Notes: a model not told the origin generated them from the letters alone. A stretch of 5,975 nt of DNA from Chloroflexi bacterium RBG_16_48_8 (GCA_001795115.1 MGNI01000039.1:1-5975), one strand, 5' to 3'. Counted from the stretch's first letter, positions 1 to 5,920 are shown. Program-made: numbers and translations.

Positions 1-137
1 TCACTGCCGCAGATAGCAATAGCCTCTACCTTAACAAGTACCTCTCCCTCACTCAGCACAGGCACCATTCTTTCCGTTACCCGAAGATCACCATAGTCAA
101 ACAAAACCGCGGCTTTCATGGATTTTGGAATGCCCAT
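1..137 (-). CDS. Zinc-dependent alcohol dehydrogenase (MDR family), N-terminal part, cut by the window edge
   Basis: The reverse strand from 137 reads MGIPKSMKAAVLFDYGDLRV, continues through an EGEVLVKVEAIAICGSD stretch, and runs off the window after 45 codons. The pattern 'MKAAV...GDLRV...P...EVLVKV.A..ICGSD' is the N-terminus of the GroES-like domain of medium-chain dehydrogenases/reductases such as sorbitol, threonine or butanediol dehydrogenase. The Cys of CGSD is the first ligand of the catalytic zinc in that family. The enzymes oxidise or reduce alcohols and aldehydes or ketones with NAD(P) in the cytoplasm. The substrate cannot be told from this fragment. The start at 137 is preferred over the internal Met at 119 because an AAAGGAG site sits 5 bases upstream of it. 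The gene follows the pirin gene in the same direction after a 135-base gap that holds its own promoter candidate. Confidence 0.9.
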   Translation of the reverse strand, partial: MGIPKSMKAAVLFDYGDLRVTERMVPVLSEGEVLVKVEAIAICGS

Positions 138-142
138 AGGAG

Positions 143-149
143 CTCCTTT
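143..149 (-). promoter_or_regulatory. Ribosome binding site of the alcohol dehydrogenase
   Basis: On the minus strand AAAGGAG lies 5 bases before the ATG at 137. This close match to the anti-Shine-Dalgarno sequence fixes the start of the dehydrogenase at 137 rather than at the in-frame Met six codons later, which has no such site. Confidence 0.8.
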
Positions 150-187
150 CAAGGGGATGTGCATATGAGGAAATTCCTGAGGGCGCG

Positions 188-196
188 ATTATAACA
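188..196 (-). promoter_or_regulatory. Extended -10 promoter (TGTTATAAT) for the alcohol dehydrogenase
   Basis: On the minus strand TGTTATAAT gives a perfect TATAAT hexamer preceded by the TGn extension. Transcription would start near 181, leaving a 5' leader of about 44 bases that contains the ribosome binding site. No good -35 hexamer is visible at 16-18 bases (TAATTA is the closest), which is normal for extended -10 promoters. The site lies between the pirin stop and the dehydrogenase start, so the dehydrogenase can be transcribed independently of pirin. Motif reading only. Confidence 0.55.
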
Positions 197-272
197 TGAC
201 TTATTAAGCCTAATTACTGTGGAATTTCTTAAATTGCTTATCCAATGTTCCTTTATTGCAGGAATGGGGTTT

Positions 273-998
273 TTATAGCAGCCTGGAGGGAAGGGGAGTG
301 GAAGCCATCTCGACCATGAGGAGATGGACATTTTCCAGGGCTCTGAATAGAAGATCCGCCCCACCAACACTTCTGACAGCCTCGTGCTGTGAGAGCTCAA
401 TCCCATTGATATCCACATTCCCCTCGAGACACACAAGATAGCTTTGGCGTTTTCCAGACTGCGAGAATCTCACTTGCTCTCCCTTTGTGATCTCCGTGAC
501 AAAGACGTTGGCATCTTGATGAATCCGAAAGGCACCTTCAACCTTCTCTCCTGACGCAATCTGAAGGAATTTGTTCTGACGGATTTGCTCCGAGAAACAT
601 TTGTGACCATATTGGGGAGGTAAACTACTTTGATTCGGAAGGATCCAAACCTGCACGAAGCGCAAAGTTTGGTTGGCGGAGTCATTCATTTCAGCATGTG
701 TGACACCCGAGCCAGCGCACATGTATTGAACATCCCCACGTCGGATGATCCCTTGATTGCCCATGCTGTCGGAATGGGTAAGCTCACCGTCTACACAATA
801 AGAGATGATTTCCATTTCATGATGGGGATGGCAATCGAAACCGCTATGGGGTTGAATGATTTCATCATTGAGGGCGCGCAGCACACCATATCGATCATTG
901 CTGGGATCGTTGTAATCAGCAAAGGAAAAATGATAGAGAGAGGTCCGCCAACCCTCGTCGTAAACATACAGGACATCGGAAGGGATCTTATGCATCAT
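273..998 (-). CDS. Pirin family protein (bicupin, quercetinase-like)
   Basis: This 241-residue protein belongs to the pirin family, cytoplasmic bicupins that include E. coli YhhW and YhaK; some members have quercetin 2,3-dioxygenase activity. Numbering from the longer possible start at 1034, the N-terminal cupin shows HPHHEMEIISY (H69, H71) and later GVTHAEMN (H113, E115), which are the four expected metal ligands. The block DSMGNQGIIRRGDVQYMCAG between them is typical of the family, and the second cupin half (from about residue 170) lacks the ligands, as usual. I chose the ATG at 998 because the protein then starts just before the conserved 'GWRTSLYHFSFADYNDP' region and a GAGG sits 12 bases upstream. 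The ATG at 1034 adds 12 residues and has no ribosome site. The ATG at 995 is a third option. The physiological substrate is unknown. All ligands are present, so a metal-dependent activity is plausible. Confidence 0.93.
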   Translation of the reverse strand: MMHKIPSDVLYVYDEGWRTSLYHFSFADYNDPSNDRYGVLRALNDEIIQPHSGFDCHPHHEMEIISYCVDGELTHSDSMGNQGIIRRGDVQYMCAGSGVTHAEMNDSANQTLRFVQVWILPNQSSLPPQYGHKCFSEQIRQNKFLQIASGEKVEGAFRIHQDANVFVTEITKGEQVRFSQSGKRQSYLVCLEGNVDINGIELSQHEAVRSVGGADLLFRALENVHLLMVEMASTPLPSRLL

Positions 999-1171
999 TA
1001 GAATGTTCGACCTCAACTTTCTGTTAGGGTACATGGCTGAGGCTATCTATAGCTTGGTTGGAGCGGTAGAGATGTGGGCAAGAATGAACTGCGGATTGAG
1101 AGCGGCGTTGTTGTTCGGTAATCTCAGCATGATCCTGGAGTCGATGCAAGATATGGATGAAAGGCATGTTC

Positions 1172-1221
1172 TATGGATAATTAGGATAATAAATGTCCAT
1201 TTATAGCATAAGTTATCCATA
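1172..1221. repeat. Inverted repeat TATGGATAA / TTATCCATA around the pirin promoter
   Basis: TATGGATAA (1172-1180) and TTATCCATA (1213-1221) are perfect 9-base inverted copies, centred 41 bases apart. A third partial copy, GGATAAT, lies at 1185-1190. The arms bracket the predicted -10 box and transcription start, an arrangement compatible with a regulator binding site. About one such repeat is expected by chance in a window of this size, so the operator reading is tentative. Confidence 0.3.
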
Positions 1222-1228
1222 AAATCAA
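1200..1228 (-). promoter_or_regulatory. Sigma-70-like promoter candidate for pirin
   Basis: The minus strand shows TTGATT (1223-1228), a 17-base spacer, then TATAAA (1200-1205). These match the TTGACA and TATAAT consensus at 4 and 5 of 6 positions with optimal spacing. The start would fall near 1193, about 195 bases before the pirin ATG. The local sequence is AT-rich compared with the flanking genes. Motif reading only. Confidence 0.5.
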
Positions 1229-1302
1229 GTGCACTTACGGAGCGTTTTGAAATCTGACCTTATTTTCAATTCCAGGTTCGATTGTGCCCAGTGAAGTTAG
1301 TG

Positions 1303-2946
1303 CTAGGGTTGAGGTTGCTGTTGCACCTGTTCTGTGACCTCGGTAAATTCAAATGGTTTCCCCCATTTGGAAAAAAAAGCTCGGTCATCGGACAGGTTAA
1401 AATCCTGCCCCAGATAACGGTTGAAAACGACCCCAAAGGTGTTTACCGGGGAGATGGAGGGATAGAGCAAACCTTGGTCACCACCCGGGAAATAAATCGC
1501 GTTCAGGATGGTCATGCGCTCGTGAAGGTTAGTTTGTTCCAGTGACTGCCATTCGAAAAAAGCTCCGGGTCCATGATCACCTTGGATGATGATCACGGGT
1601 GGAGTTTCTGACCGAGCCAGGATTTCATCGACGGATTTCACCAGCAGTGAATTGATGTAGTTAATTTGATCTCGATAACCGGAGATATATTCATCCCGAC
1701 TCCCGATCCCGCCAGTCCAATGGGAACCATCTGCAATCGTGTAAGGTCGCCAATTGAGTCTGGGCTCACCATTGGCATCGAAAACAAAGGGGGGGTGGGG
1801 GGCAAGGATATGAGCGAATACAAAGTATGCACCTTCTTCCTGGGCAAATGTAGAAAGATTGGAGAAAGTGTATAAGATGTGCTGGCGATGGTTCTCAAAA
1901 CGAGGGTCTTCCGGGAAATGCTGAAAAATCCAGGGCAACAGCTGACGGAGCGCAGTAGTCTCTAGCAGGTTGATTTCGAATGTCCCAAGCTTGATTTGTT
2001 TTTCTGAGGCGATCTTTGTGGTCGTTCCAGAGGCTGGTTTTAGTTCGGGTTGCATATAATGATCAACCTGTTTTATCGATGTTATTGCAAGACCTGAGCT
2101 GAAGACCACAAGTTGATAGCCTGCATCGGATGCCAGGTCAAATACTTTGTTGTTGTAAATGTGATCGACGATCCTCCAGTAGTCATAAGATTTCATTCCC
2201 TCAGCTTTCATCAGGCCTTCGATATAGGTCATGTTTAGGGTTGTGGACAAGGAGAGAACGGTATGGTGGTAATTGGCGAAGCTCTCTTCTGCGATATAAA
2301 ATCCATGTTCCTTCAGGTGGTTCAGCAAGGGTTGATTGTCATAGTGATAGATCCCAGCCAGGGTGTCAGCGCGAGCATAACCATCCAAAATGATAAAGTA
2401 AATATCGGGGAGTTCGTCCGGGGGTTCACTGGGGAGGCTGTACTTTGTAGATGGATGATCATGCTCATCTTCAACTGGAGATTTAACCATCATGTCATGA
2501 ATATAGTTACTACCCAATGTGAAGATGGGGAAAAGCAATAGGAGAATGCTGATCCAATTCAGGGCGTATGTGACATCTTGCATCGTGCCTGGGCGTGAAA
2601 GGATCCACCTTATCCCACCCAGGAGGATTACAGCCCATAGGAGCGAAAGCCCTAAAGTTGGATTGAAATTTTTTGCGATCAAGCCATAGACATGACCGTA
2701 GGTGAAGAAAAGAACGAGAATCAGGGTGGTGATGGCAGCAGCTTTCTGGATGTTTTTGATGAGCAGCCATGAGACACCCAATGTACTTATCATGATCAGG
2801 AAAGCTGCAACCAGTCCCCAGTAGAAATTCAAGTTTGAAACCCAGCTGAGGTTGGAAGCAGTGAATGCCAAGATGGGGTAAGGAGCAAAAACGAGTGGGT
2901 GGAATGGGATCTTTTTGATAAGGCTCATTTTGTTCTCGTTTTCCAT
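1303..2946 (-). CDS. Membrane protein with sulfatase-like (alkaline phosphatase superfamily) ectodomain
   Basis: This 547-residue protein has five predicted membrane helices (about residues 16-33, 41-63, 69-90, 97-116 and 129-149), then a linker and a large outer domain from about 178. The outer domain carries superfamily landmarks: DIYFIILDGYARADTL with probable metal ligand D188, NYHHTVLSLSTTLNM with T229 as probable nucleophile, AHILAPHPPF (H379, H384), and VIIIQGDHGPG with metal ligands D457 and H458. Five helices plus such a domain is the layout of LtaS and EptA enzymes, which move phosphoglycerol or phosphoethanolamine between lipids and envelope polymers. Sequence alone does not separate these from a sulfatase or phosphodiesterase. 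No sulfatase C-x-P-x-R formylglycine motif is seen, which favours a Thr-nucleophile transferase or phosphohydrolase. The start is uncertain: M1 at 2946 or M7 at 2928, neither with a strong ribosome site. The tail EQVQQQPQP is low-complexity. It is convergent with nothing and lies upstream of pirin. Confidence 0.88.
   Translation of the reverse strand: MENENKMSLIKKIPFHPLVFAPYPILAFTASNLSWVSNLNFYWGLVAAFLIMISTLGVSWLLIKNIQKAAAITTLILVLFFTYGHVYGLIAKNFNPTLGLSLLWAVILLGGIRWILSRPGTMQDVTYALNWISILLLLFPIFTLGSNYIHDMMVKSPVEDEHDHPSTKYSLPSEPPDELPDIYFIILDGYARADTLAGIYHYDNQPLLNHLKEHGFYIAEESFANYHHTVLSLSTTLNMTYIEGLMKAEGMKSYDYWRIVDHIYNNKVFDLASDAGYQLVVFSSGLAITSIKQVDHYMQPELKPASGTTTKIASEKQIKLGTFEINLLETTALRQLLPWIFQHFPEDPRFENHRQHILYTFSNLSTFAQEEGAYFVFAHILAPHPPFVFDANGEPRLNWRPYTIADGSHWTGGIGSRDEYISGYRDQINYINSLLVKSVDEILARSETPPVIIIQGDHGPGAFFEWQSLEQTNLHERMTILNAIYFPGGDQGLLYPSISPVNTFGVVFNRYLGQDFNLSDDRAFFSKWGKPFEFTEVTEQVQQQPQP
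1789..1802 (+). other. G7-T-G6 tract inside the sulfatase-like gene
   Basis: On the plus strand seven G, one T and six G occur in a row. On the coding (minus) strand this is the codon run for A-P-H-P-P (residues 382-386), part of a conserved motif, with CCC used for all three prolines. The frame is intact through both runs. The G-rich strand is the template for this gene. Confidence 0.85.
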
Positions 2947-3257
2947 TGAAAGATTAGGAGAATGCGTGTGCTGTTATGGTTGGATAGAAAAAGTTCACAT
3001 TGCTAAAGGGCACTTAAACATCGGTAAGGCTTTCTTGGTTTATGCTAACTTTGCCTAAAGACCTCCGCCGAATGGGTGGATTTTTCAAGTGGACAGCCAT
3101 CCATATGAGAATCAAGGGGAAAAATCAATATTAGGAACAAGTAAGGGATACTTTTTCGATATATTTGGCTCTTCGTCATCCTGCGATGCCCGTATGCCAT
3201 CCCTGAAGATAGGAATCATGCTGTGATACTGGTGCTCTCCTGACTCACGTATCAATT
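2947..3257. other. Non-coding stretch between the DUF1684 remnant and the sulfatase-like gene
   Basis: These 311 bases contain no supported gene on either strand. They must hold the promoter of the sulfatase-like gene, but no -35/-10 pair stands out. The best is TTGATT, 17 bases, TATGGA on the minus strand around 3100-3130, with a poor -10. No T-tailed hairpin is visible after the DUF1684 stop. I could not recognise any translated remnant here. Confidence 0.5.
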
Positions 3258-3771
3258 TTACTCCTGTTTTTCAAAGATCTTTTCCCCGGCTCGAATAGGG
3301 ATGTTGACCCGATTTTCAAAGGGGGTAATAGGGCAGGAATAATGTTCATTGGAGGCGCAGTAAGGATTATAAGCCAAGTTGAAATCCGCATGAAAATGCC
3401 CCTCAGCAATGTGTTCTGGTTTGAGATAGCGACCAGCAATAGTTGTTTCCTCCCCAGCCCATGAATCTACAAGGGAAGGAAATAGCCATGTTCATTGTTA
3501 TAAATCGTGAGTTCGACTTTCTGACCCATAGTTGAAAATTTAAATCTTCCGCACCGAGTGTATCTTTGGACATGACCCGAAGTTGTCGGCATTAAGATTT
3601 CCTCAGATATGCTAAATCGACGAACCTCAACGACAAGATCTAACGCTGGATTTTCGGGGAAATATCTCAATCCCTTGAAATTCCGTTTTTGATCCGCTGT
3701 GAGAGGGCTACGGTGATCGGTGCGGAATAATTCACCCTCACTCTCATGAAGTCAACCGCTTGTGCATCCAA
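3258..3771 (-). pseudogene. DUF1684 family protein, interrupted by two frameshifts
   Basis: Read in three successive minus-strand frames, this region gives one nearly complete DUF1684 protein (about 165-170 residues, function unknown). Frame one (from a TTG at 3771 or ATG at 3747) gives DAQAVDFMR. Frame two (about 3745-3470) gives ELFRTDHRSPLTADQ, FKGLRYFPENPAL and HVQRYTRCGRFKF, ending in GYFLPL and a TAG at 3467. Frame three (3473-3258) continues directly with VDSWAGEETTIAGRYL, then DFNLAYNPYCASNEHYSCP, ENRVNIPIRAGEK and a TAA stop. The order and spacing match the family, with its hallmark YNPYC...CP...EN...IRAGE C-terminus. Both breaks equal one missing base, near 3735-3743 and at 3473-3475. 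The gene is either newly inactivated or damaged by sequencing error; no large deletion is seen. Neighbours give no hint of function. Confidence 0.85.
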
Positions 3772-3842
3772 ATTGCCCTTGAATCCATTTGGTATGTAAC
3801 AAAAAGATCACGGCTTCGTTAATAACTAGTGCGATATGAAGG

Positions 3843-3893
3843 TCAGGTTGAATAACGACTTTTGAAAGTCAATGCGCCGTGAAATCAACCTGA
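3843..3893. repeat. Nested inverted repeats upstream of the surface-protein gene
   Basis: TCAGGTTGA (3843-3851) and TCAACCTGA (3885-3893) are perfect 9-base inverted copies 33 bases apart. Between them GACTTT and AAAGTC (3857-3862, 3865-3870) form a second, tighter dyad. The block lies in the divergent gap between the DUF1684 remnant and the surface-protein gene, so it could be an operator or an RNA structure. One such 9-base repeat is expected by chance, so significance is modest. Confidence 0.3.
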
Positions 3894-3896
3894 GAG

Positions 3897-3927
3897 GGAA
3901 TGTCATCCTAAGGCAAGGATGGTTTCC
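3897..3927. other. Small hairpin upstream of the surface-protein promoter
   Basis: CATCCT, loop AAGGCA, AGGATG (3904-3921) is a perfect 6-base stem with a 6-base loop, extended after small mismatches by GGAA (3897-3900) with TTCC (3924-3927). It ends 22 bases before the -35 candidate. No T-tract follows it, so I do not call it a terminator. Confidence 0.3.
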
Positions 3928-3949
3928 ATTTTCGTAATCTTATGAATGG

Positions 3950-3979
3950 TTGAAACAATACCCGTTAATTTGCTGTTAT
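3950..3979 (+). promoter_or_regulatory. Promoter candidate for the surface-protein gene
   Basis: TTGAAA (3950-3955, 5 of 6 to consensus), an 18-base spacer, then TGTTAT (3974-3979, 4 of 6). A start near 3986 would leave a leader of about 15-20 bases before the ATG at 4001 or 4007. Because the TTG at 3950 is more likely part of the -35 box, it is an unlikely start codon for the gene. Confidence 0.4.
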
Positions 3980-4000
3980 CTTAGTAATTGTGAAAGAAGA

Positions 4001-4231
4001 ATGGCTATGCCCCGCGTGAGAGTATCTGTCTTGTTGTTCTTATCGTTCTTGATGATCGTAGGTATCGGTTTCCTTGGACTACAAGAATGGTCAGCTGAGG
4101 CTGCACATTTAAATCTGTGGATGAGTCAAGATGAAGCCACACCCACACCTTCTTCCACGCCCTCACCAACGCCAACACCCATCACGGGCCATTCATCCAC
4201 CAGACTTCCCGGCCTGTCCTGCTGGCTTTGA
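4001..4231 (+). CDS. Secreted surface protein, N-terminal part (signal peptide and Thr-Pro linker), ending at an in-frame TGA
   Basis: From ATG 4001 (alternative ATG 4007) the product has two arginines (R5, R7), a hydrophobic core of about 18 residues (VLLFLSFLMIVGIGFLGL), and an AEA|A signal-peptidase site after residue 34. It therefore has a typical Sec signal peptide. A short mature segment leads into the linker TPTPSSTPSPTPTPI, after which the frame runs through about 15 residues to the TGA at 4229-4231. A purine-rich GAAAGAAGA just upstream fits ATG 4007 best as a weak ribosome site. Downstream of the TGA the same frame stays open to 5857 and encodes the exported domains, so this is almost certainly the front part of that protein. 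Alone, it would yield a useless 76-residue secreted peptide. Confidence 0.7.
   Translation: MAMPRVRVSVLLFLSFLMIVGIGFLGLQEWSAEAAHLNLWMSQDEATPTPSSTPSPTPTPITGHSSTRLPGLSCWL
4136..4180 (+). repeat. Thr-Pro linker 1
   Basis: A low-complexity ACN-CCN codon tract encodes 15 residues, nearly all Thr, Pro and Ser, between the signal peptide and the first domain. It is a flexible, protease-resistant spacer on an exported protein. Repeated ACNCCN units make such tracts prone to slippage. Confidence 0.75.
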
Positions 4232-4240
4232 GTTTTTGGT
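4181..4240 (+). other. Interruption of the surface-protein gene
   Basis: TGA at 4229-4231 stops the frame, yet the frame before (from 4001) and after (to 5857) is the same. Two readings are possible. Either the TGA is a plain nonsense or recoded codon, or there are two compensating indels. In the second case, dropping one G from GGG (4186-4188) switches to a frame reading AIHPPDFPACPAGFEF, and adding one T to the T5 run (4233-4237) returns to the original frame as FFGTFDDTIRRD. The second reading gives a smooth linker-to-domain junction and adds a Cys to a Cys-containing domain. Confidence 0.6.
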
Positions 4241-4336
4241 ACCTTCGATGACACCATACGCAGGGATATCGAACCCAAATTTCACTCCTATCCCTTCTCC
4301 CTCTCAGAGGATGGTATTGTCCTCCTCCAGGGCTGG

Positions 4337-5857
4337 GTGATGGAGGGACATCCGGATCAGGGGTGTCCAGGGCACCCCTCTTGCGACGAGATTCAGGATC
4401 ACGAAGACATCATCTTCGAGATTGATGGAGATATCCTTGGCATCTATGAAGATTCAGAGCATGGACCTTTTGAGAACGCCTGGTACTTCTTTGGACCGAT
4501 GTTTGCCGATCTCACCGCGGGCTCCCACACACTCACCTTCCTCCATACCCTGCACGGTGAGGACGCTCAAAGCGTTGGATACCGTTTCTCCCTGTGTGGA
4601 CAAGCGGAAGCTTCTCCCACACCTACATTCACGCCAGAGTTAACAGCATCATCCACGCCAACGCCCTCCTCATCGCCTACAGATCAACCCACCTCAACAC
4701 CAACACCCGGATTCACAGCCACACCTACAAGCACACCAGCCCCACTTTCCGGTTTGATCATCTTCGGAAGTGTTCGAGTCGATGATCCTGCACTTGGTTT
4801 GAGCGAGAGAGGGTTAGCCGGAGTGGAGATCCACTTGGCATTTGCCAGGTACTCGGGGAACGTTGTCGATATTACTGATGAGGATGGTGGCTATAAGTCT
4901 GATTTCATCAATATCCCGGTGGATGAGACGATTCGGGTATGGGCAGAGAAAGAGGGTTATCGTTTCGAACCTCAGGTGGAAGTGTGGCGGTTTTATGCTG
5001 GTCACTTCCAGGAACGTCAGATCGATTTCCTTGCTTATCCAGATACGGAGACGGTCACTCCCATCACGCCCACCTTTACACCCACTCCAACCTTTACATC
5101 CACTCCCACAACCACACCTGCACCTATAGAGCCTACCTGCGGACCCCAAACTGAACCACGGCCCCCATTGGATTACTTCCTATTCAAAGAGGTGGGTAAA
5201 ATCTATGCTGCGGATGGCATTTTCAACGTTCAGGCAGGGACGGTTTCAACCTGGATGTGTTTGGAGCGGGACCATTACCGGAGGGATCATTCCGTCTTTC
5301 ACACCAGTGACAGCCGCTTTGTTCTTTATGTCGATACCTACTTTTCAGAGGACATGCAGAGGGAAATCTTCCGTATCGTAGCACGCGCCGGAGGCACTCA
5401 CCGTGCAGTCGACAGCGGTTATGCCAACGGGAATTTCCCGGAAGCATCCATCATTGTTGATAATGACGGCAGCCTGAGTGCCTACAGGCATGAATGGTAC
5501 TCCCCTGTGCCTTTCCCCGAAGGGGAGTGGCACCTGGTGACGATGACCTGGGATGGATATCCCAACGGTGTGGTGAAGATCTTCCTGGATGGAAACCTCA
5601 TCGGACAGAAACCTTACGACGAACGCTATAATGATGAACGCCCGCTTGCGGATAGCATTGCCATCGGCTTTCGGCCCGCTGAATGGCTTGGGGAGATCTT
5701 CGTGGGCGAGAATCAGGAAGTTTATGAGCTTGTTCCAACTACTCTCATGGCTCTCTGGGATGGAGGCATTCAGGTTTTTGATCTGCGATTGTATCAACGG
5801 GCATTGAACCGGGAAGAAATCCTGGCGATCTTCTTGGAAGGACTTCCGAACCTGTAA
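4337..5857 (+). CDS. Multidomain surface protein with Ig-like and C-terminal LamG domain (main part)
   Basis: Numbered from GTG 4337 (506 residues), though the domain reading starts at 4232 with GTFDDTIRRDIEPK. Domain 1 (about 1-88) is Cys/Asp/Glu-rich with CPGHPSC, EDIIFEIDGDILG and AGSHTLTFLHTL, a beta-rich module I cannot assign. A Thr-Pro linker (93-136) follows. Domain 2 (about 140-233) resembles an Ig-like or carboxypeptidase-regulatory fold: GSVRVDD, GLAGVEIHLA, DITDEDGGY, VWAEKEGYRFEP. A second linker (237-265) precedes a LamG / concanavalin-A-like domain (about 280-504) with EGEWHLVTMTWDG, GVVKIFLDGNLIG and GGIQVFDLRLYQRALNREEI. LamG domains of this kind bind glycans or proteins at the cell surface. 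No sortase motif or C-terminal anchor helix is present, so the protein is probably released or held non-covalently. GTG 4337 is only the first conventional start after the TGA and has no signal peptide, so it is unlikely to be the true beginning. Confidence 0.85.
   Translation: MMEGHPDQGCPGHPSCDEIQDHEDIIFEIDGDILGIYEDSEHGPFENAWYFFGPMFADLTAGSHTLTFLHTLHGEDAQSVGYRFSLCGQAEASPTPTFTPELTASSTPTPSSSPTDQPTSTPTPGFTATPTSTPAPLSGLIIFGSVRVDDPALGLSERGLAGVEIHLAFARYSGNVVDITDEDGGYKSDFINIPVDETIRVWAEKEGYRFEPQVEVWRFYAGHFQERQIDFLAYPDTETVTPITPTFTPTPTFTSTPTTTPAPIEPTCGPQTEPRPPLDYFLFKEVGKIYAADGIFNVQAGTVSTWMCLERDHYRRDHSVFHTSDSRFVLYVDTYFSEDMQREIFRIVARAGGTHRAVDSGYANGNFPEASIIVDNDGSLSAYRHEWYSPVPFPEGEWHLVTMTWDGYPNGVVKIFLDGNLIGQKPYDERYNDERPLADSIAIGFRPAEWLGEIFVGENQEVYELVPTTLMALWDGGIQVFDLRLYQRALNREEILAIFLEGLPNL
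4613..4744 (+). repeat. Thr-Pro linker 2
   Basis: A 44-residue Ser/Thr/Pro tract (TPTPSSSPT, TPTPGFTATPTSTPAP) encoded by degenerate ACN-CCN codons separates domain 1 from the Ig-like domain. It is a probable O-glycosylation or spacer region. The codons vary enough that it is not an exact DNA tandem repeat. Confidence 0.8.
5045..5131 (+). repeat. Thr-Pro linker 3
   Basis: A 29-residue Thr/Pro tract (TPTFTPTPTFTSTPTTTPAP) links the Ig-like domain to the LamG domain. At DNA level it contains near-repeats of CCCACTCCAACCTTTACA. A lone Cys follows in EPTCGP. Confidence 0.8.
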
Positions 5858-5920
5858 CGGGAAGCAACTTTCTCCCGGGATGACCTCATCGAAAATTACA
5901 TTCGGGTCTTACCAAACTTA

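Larger units (their letters stand above)
999..1302. other. Intergenic region between the sulfatase-like gene and pirin; long pirin leader
   Basis: These 304 bases hold no convincing gene. They contain a sigma-70-like promoter candidate (1200-1228, minus strand) and a 9-base inverted repeat around it (1172-1221). If that promoter is used, the pirin mRNA has a leader of about 195 bases. No intrinsic terminator with a T-tract is visible downstream of the sulfatase-like stop codon, so read-through into pirin cannot be excluded. A 47-codon minus-strand frame (1024-1167) exists, but it has no ribosome binding site and no recognisable product. Confidence 0.6.

Noticed and set aside
244..272. Small hairpin TTCCT / AGGAA just after the pirin stop as a terminator
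   Set aside because: The stem is only five bases, A/T-rich in part, and no T-tract follows on the minus strand.
630..1001. 123-codon plus-strand frame
   Set aside because: Lies entirely opposite the pirin gene, whose conserved metal-binding motifs prove the other strand; it is a shadow.
1024..1167. 47-codon minus-strand frame (MPFIHILHRLQDHAEITEQQ...) between the sulfatase-like gene and pirin
   Set aside because: No ribosome binding site, overlaps the longer pirin start, and no recognisable product. It could be a leader peptide, but nothing supports this.
4229..4231. TGA as a reassigned sense codon (Trp or Gly code) or selenocysteine
   Set aside because: The intact genes here (pirin, sulfatase-like, LamG part) use no internal TGA and use TGG for Trp, and no selenocysteine context is visible. 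A single TGA is better explained by mutation or indels.
4136..5131. Repeated ACNCCN blocks as a CRISPR array or tandem DNA repeat
   Set aside because: They are degenerate coding repeats for Thr-Pro linkers, in frame, separated by folded domains, without regular spacers.
5345..5797. 150-codon minus-strand frame
   Set aside because: Antisense to the LamG domain, which has clear family motifs; no ribosome site and no known motif.
5858..5877. CGGGA / TCCCG dyad right after the LamG stop as a terminator
   Set aside because: Five-base stem with a 10-base loop and no T-tract; the strong terminator lies at 5921-5957.
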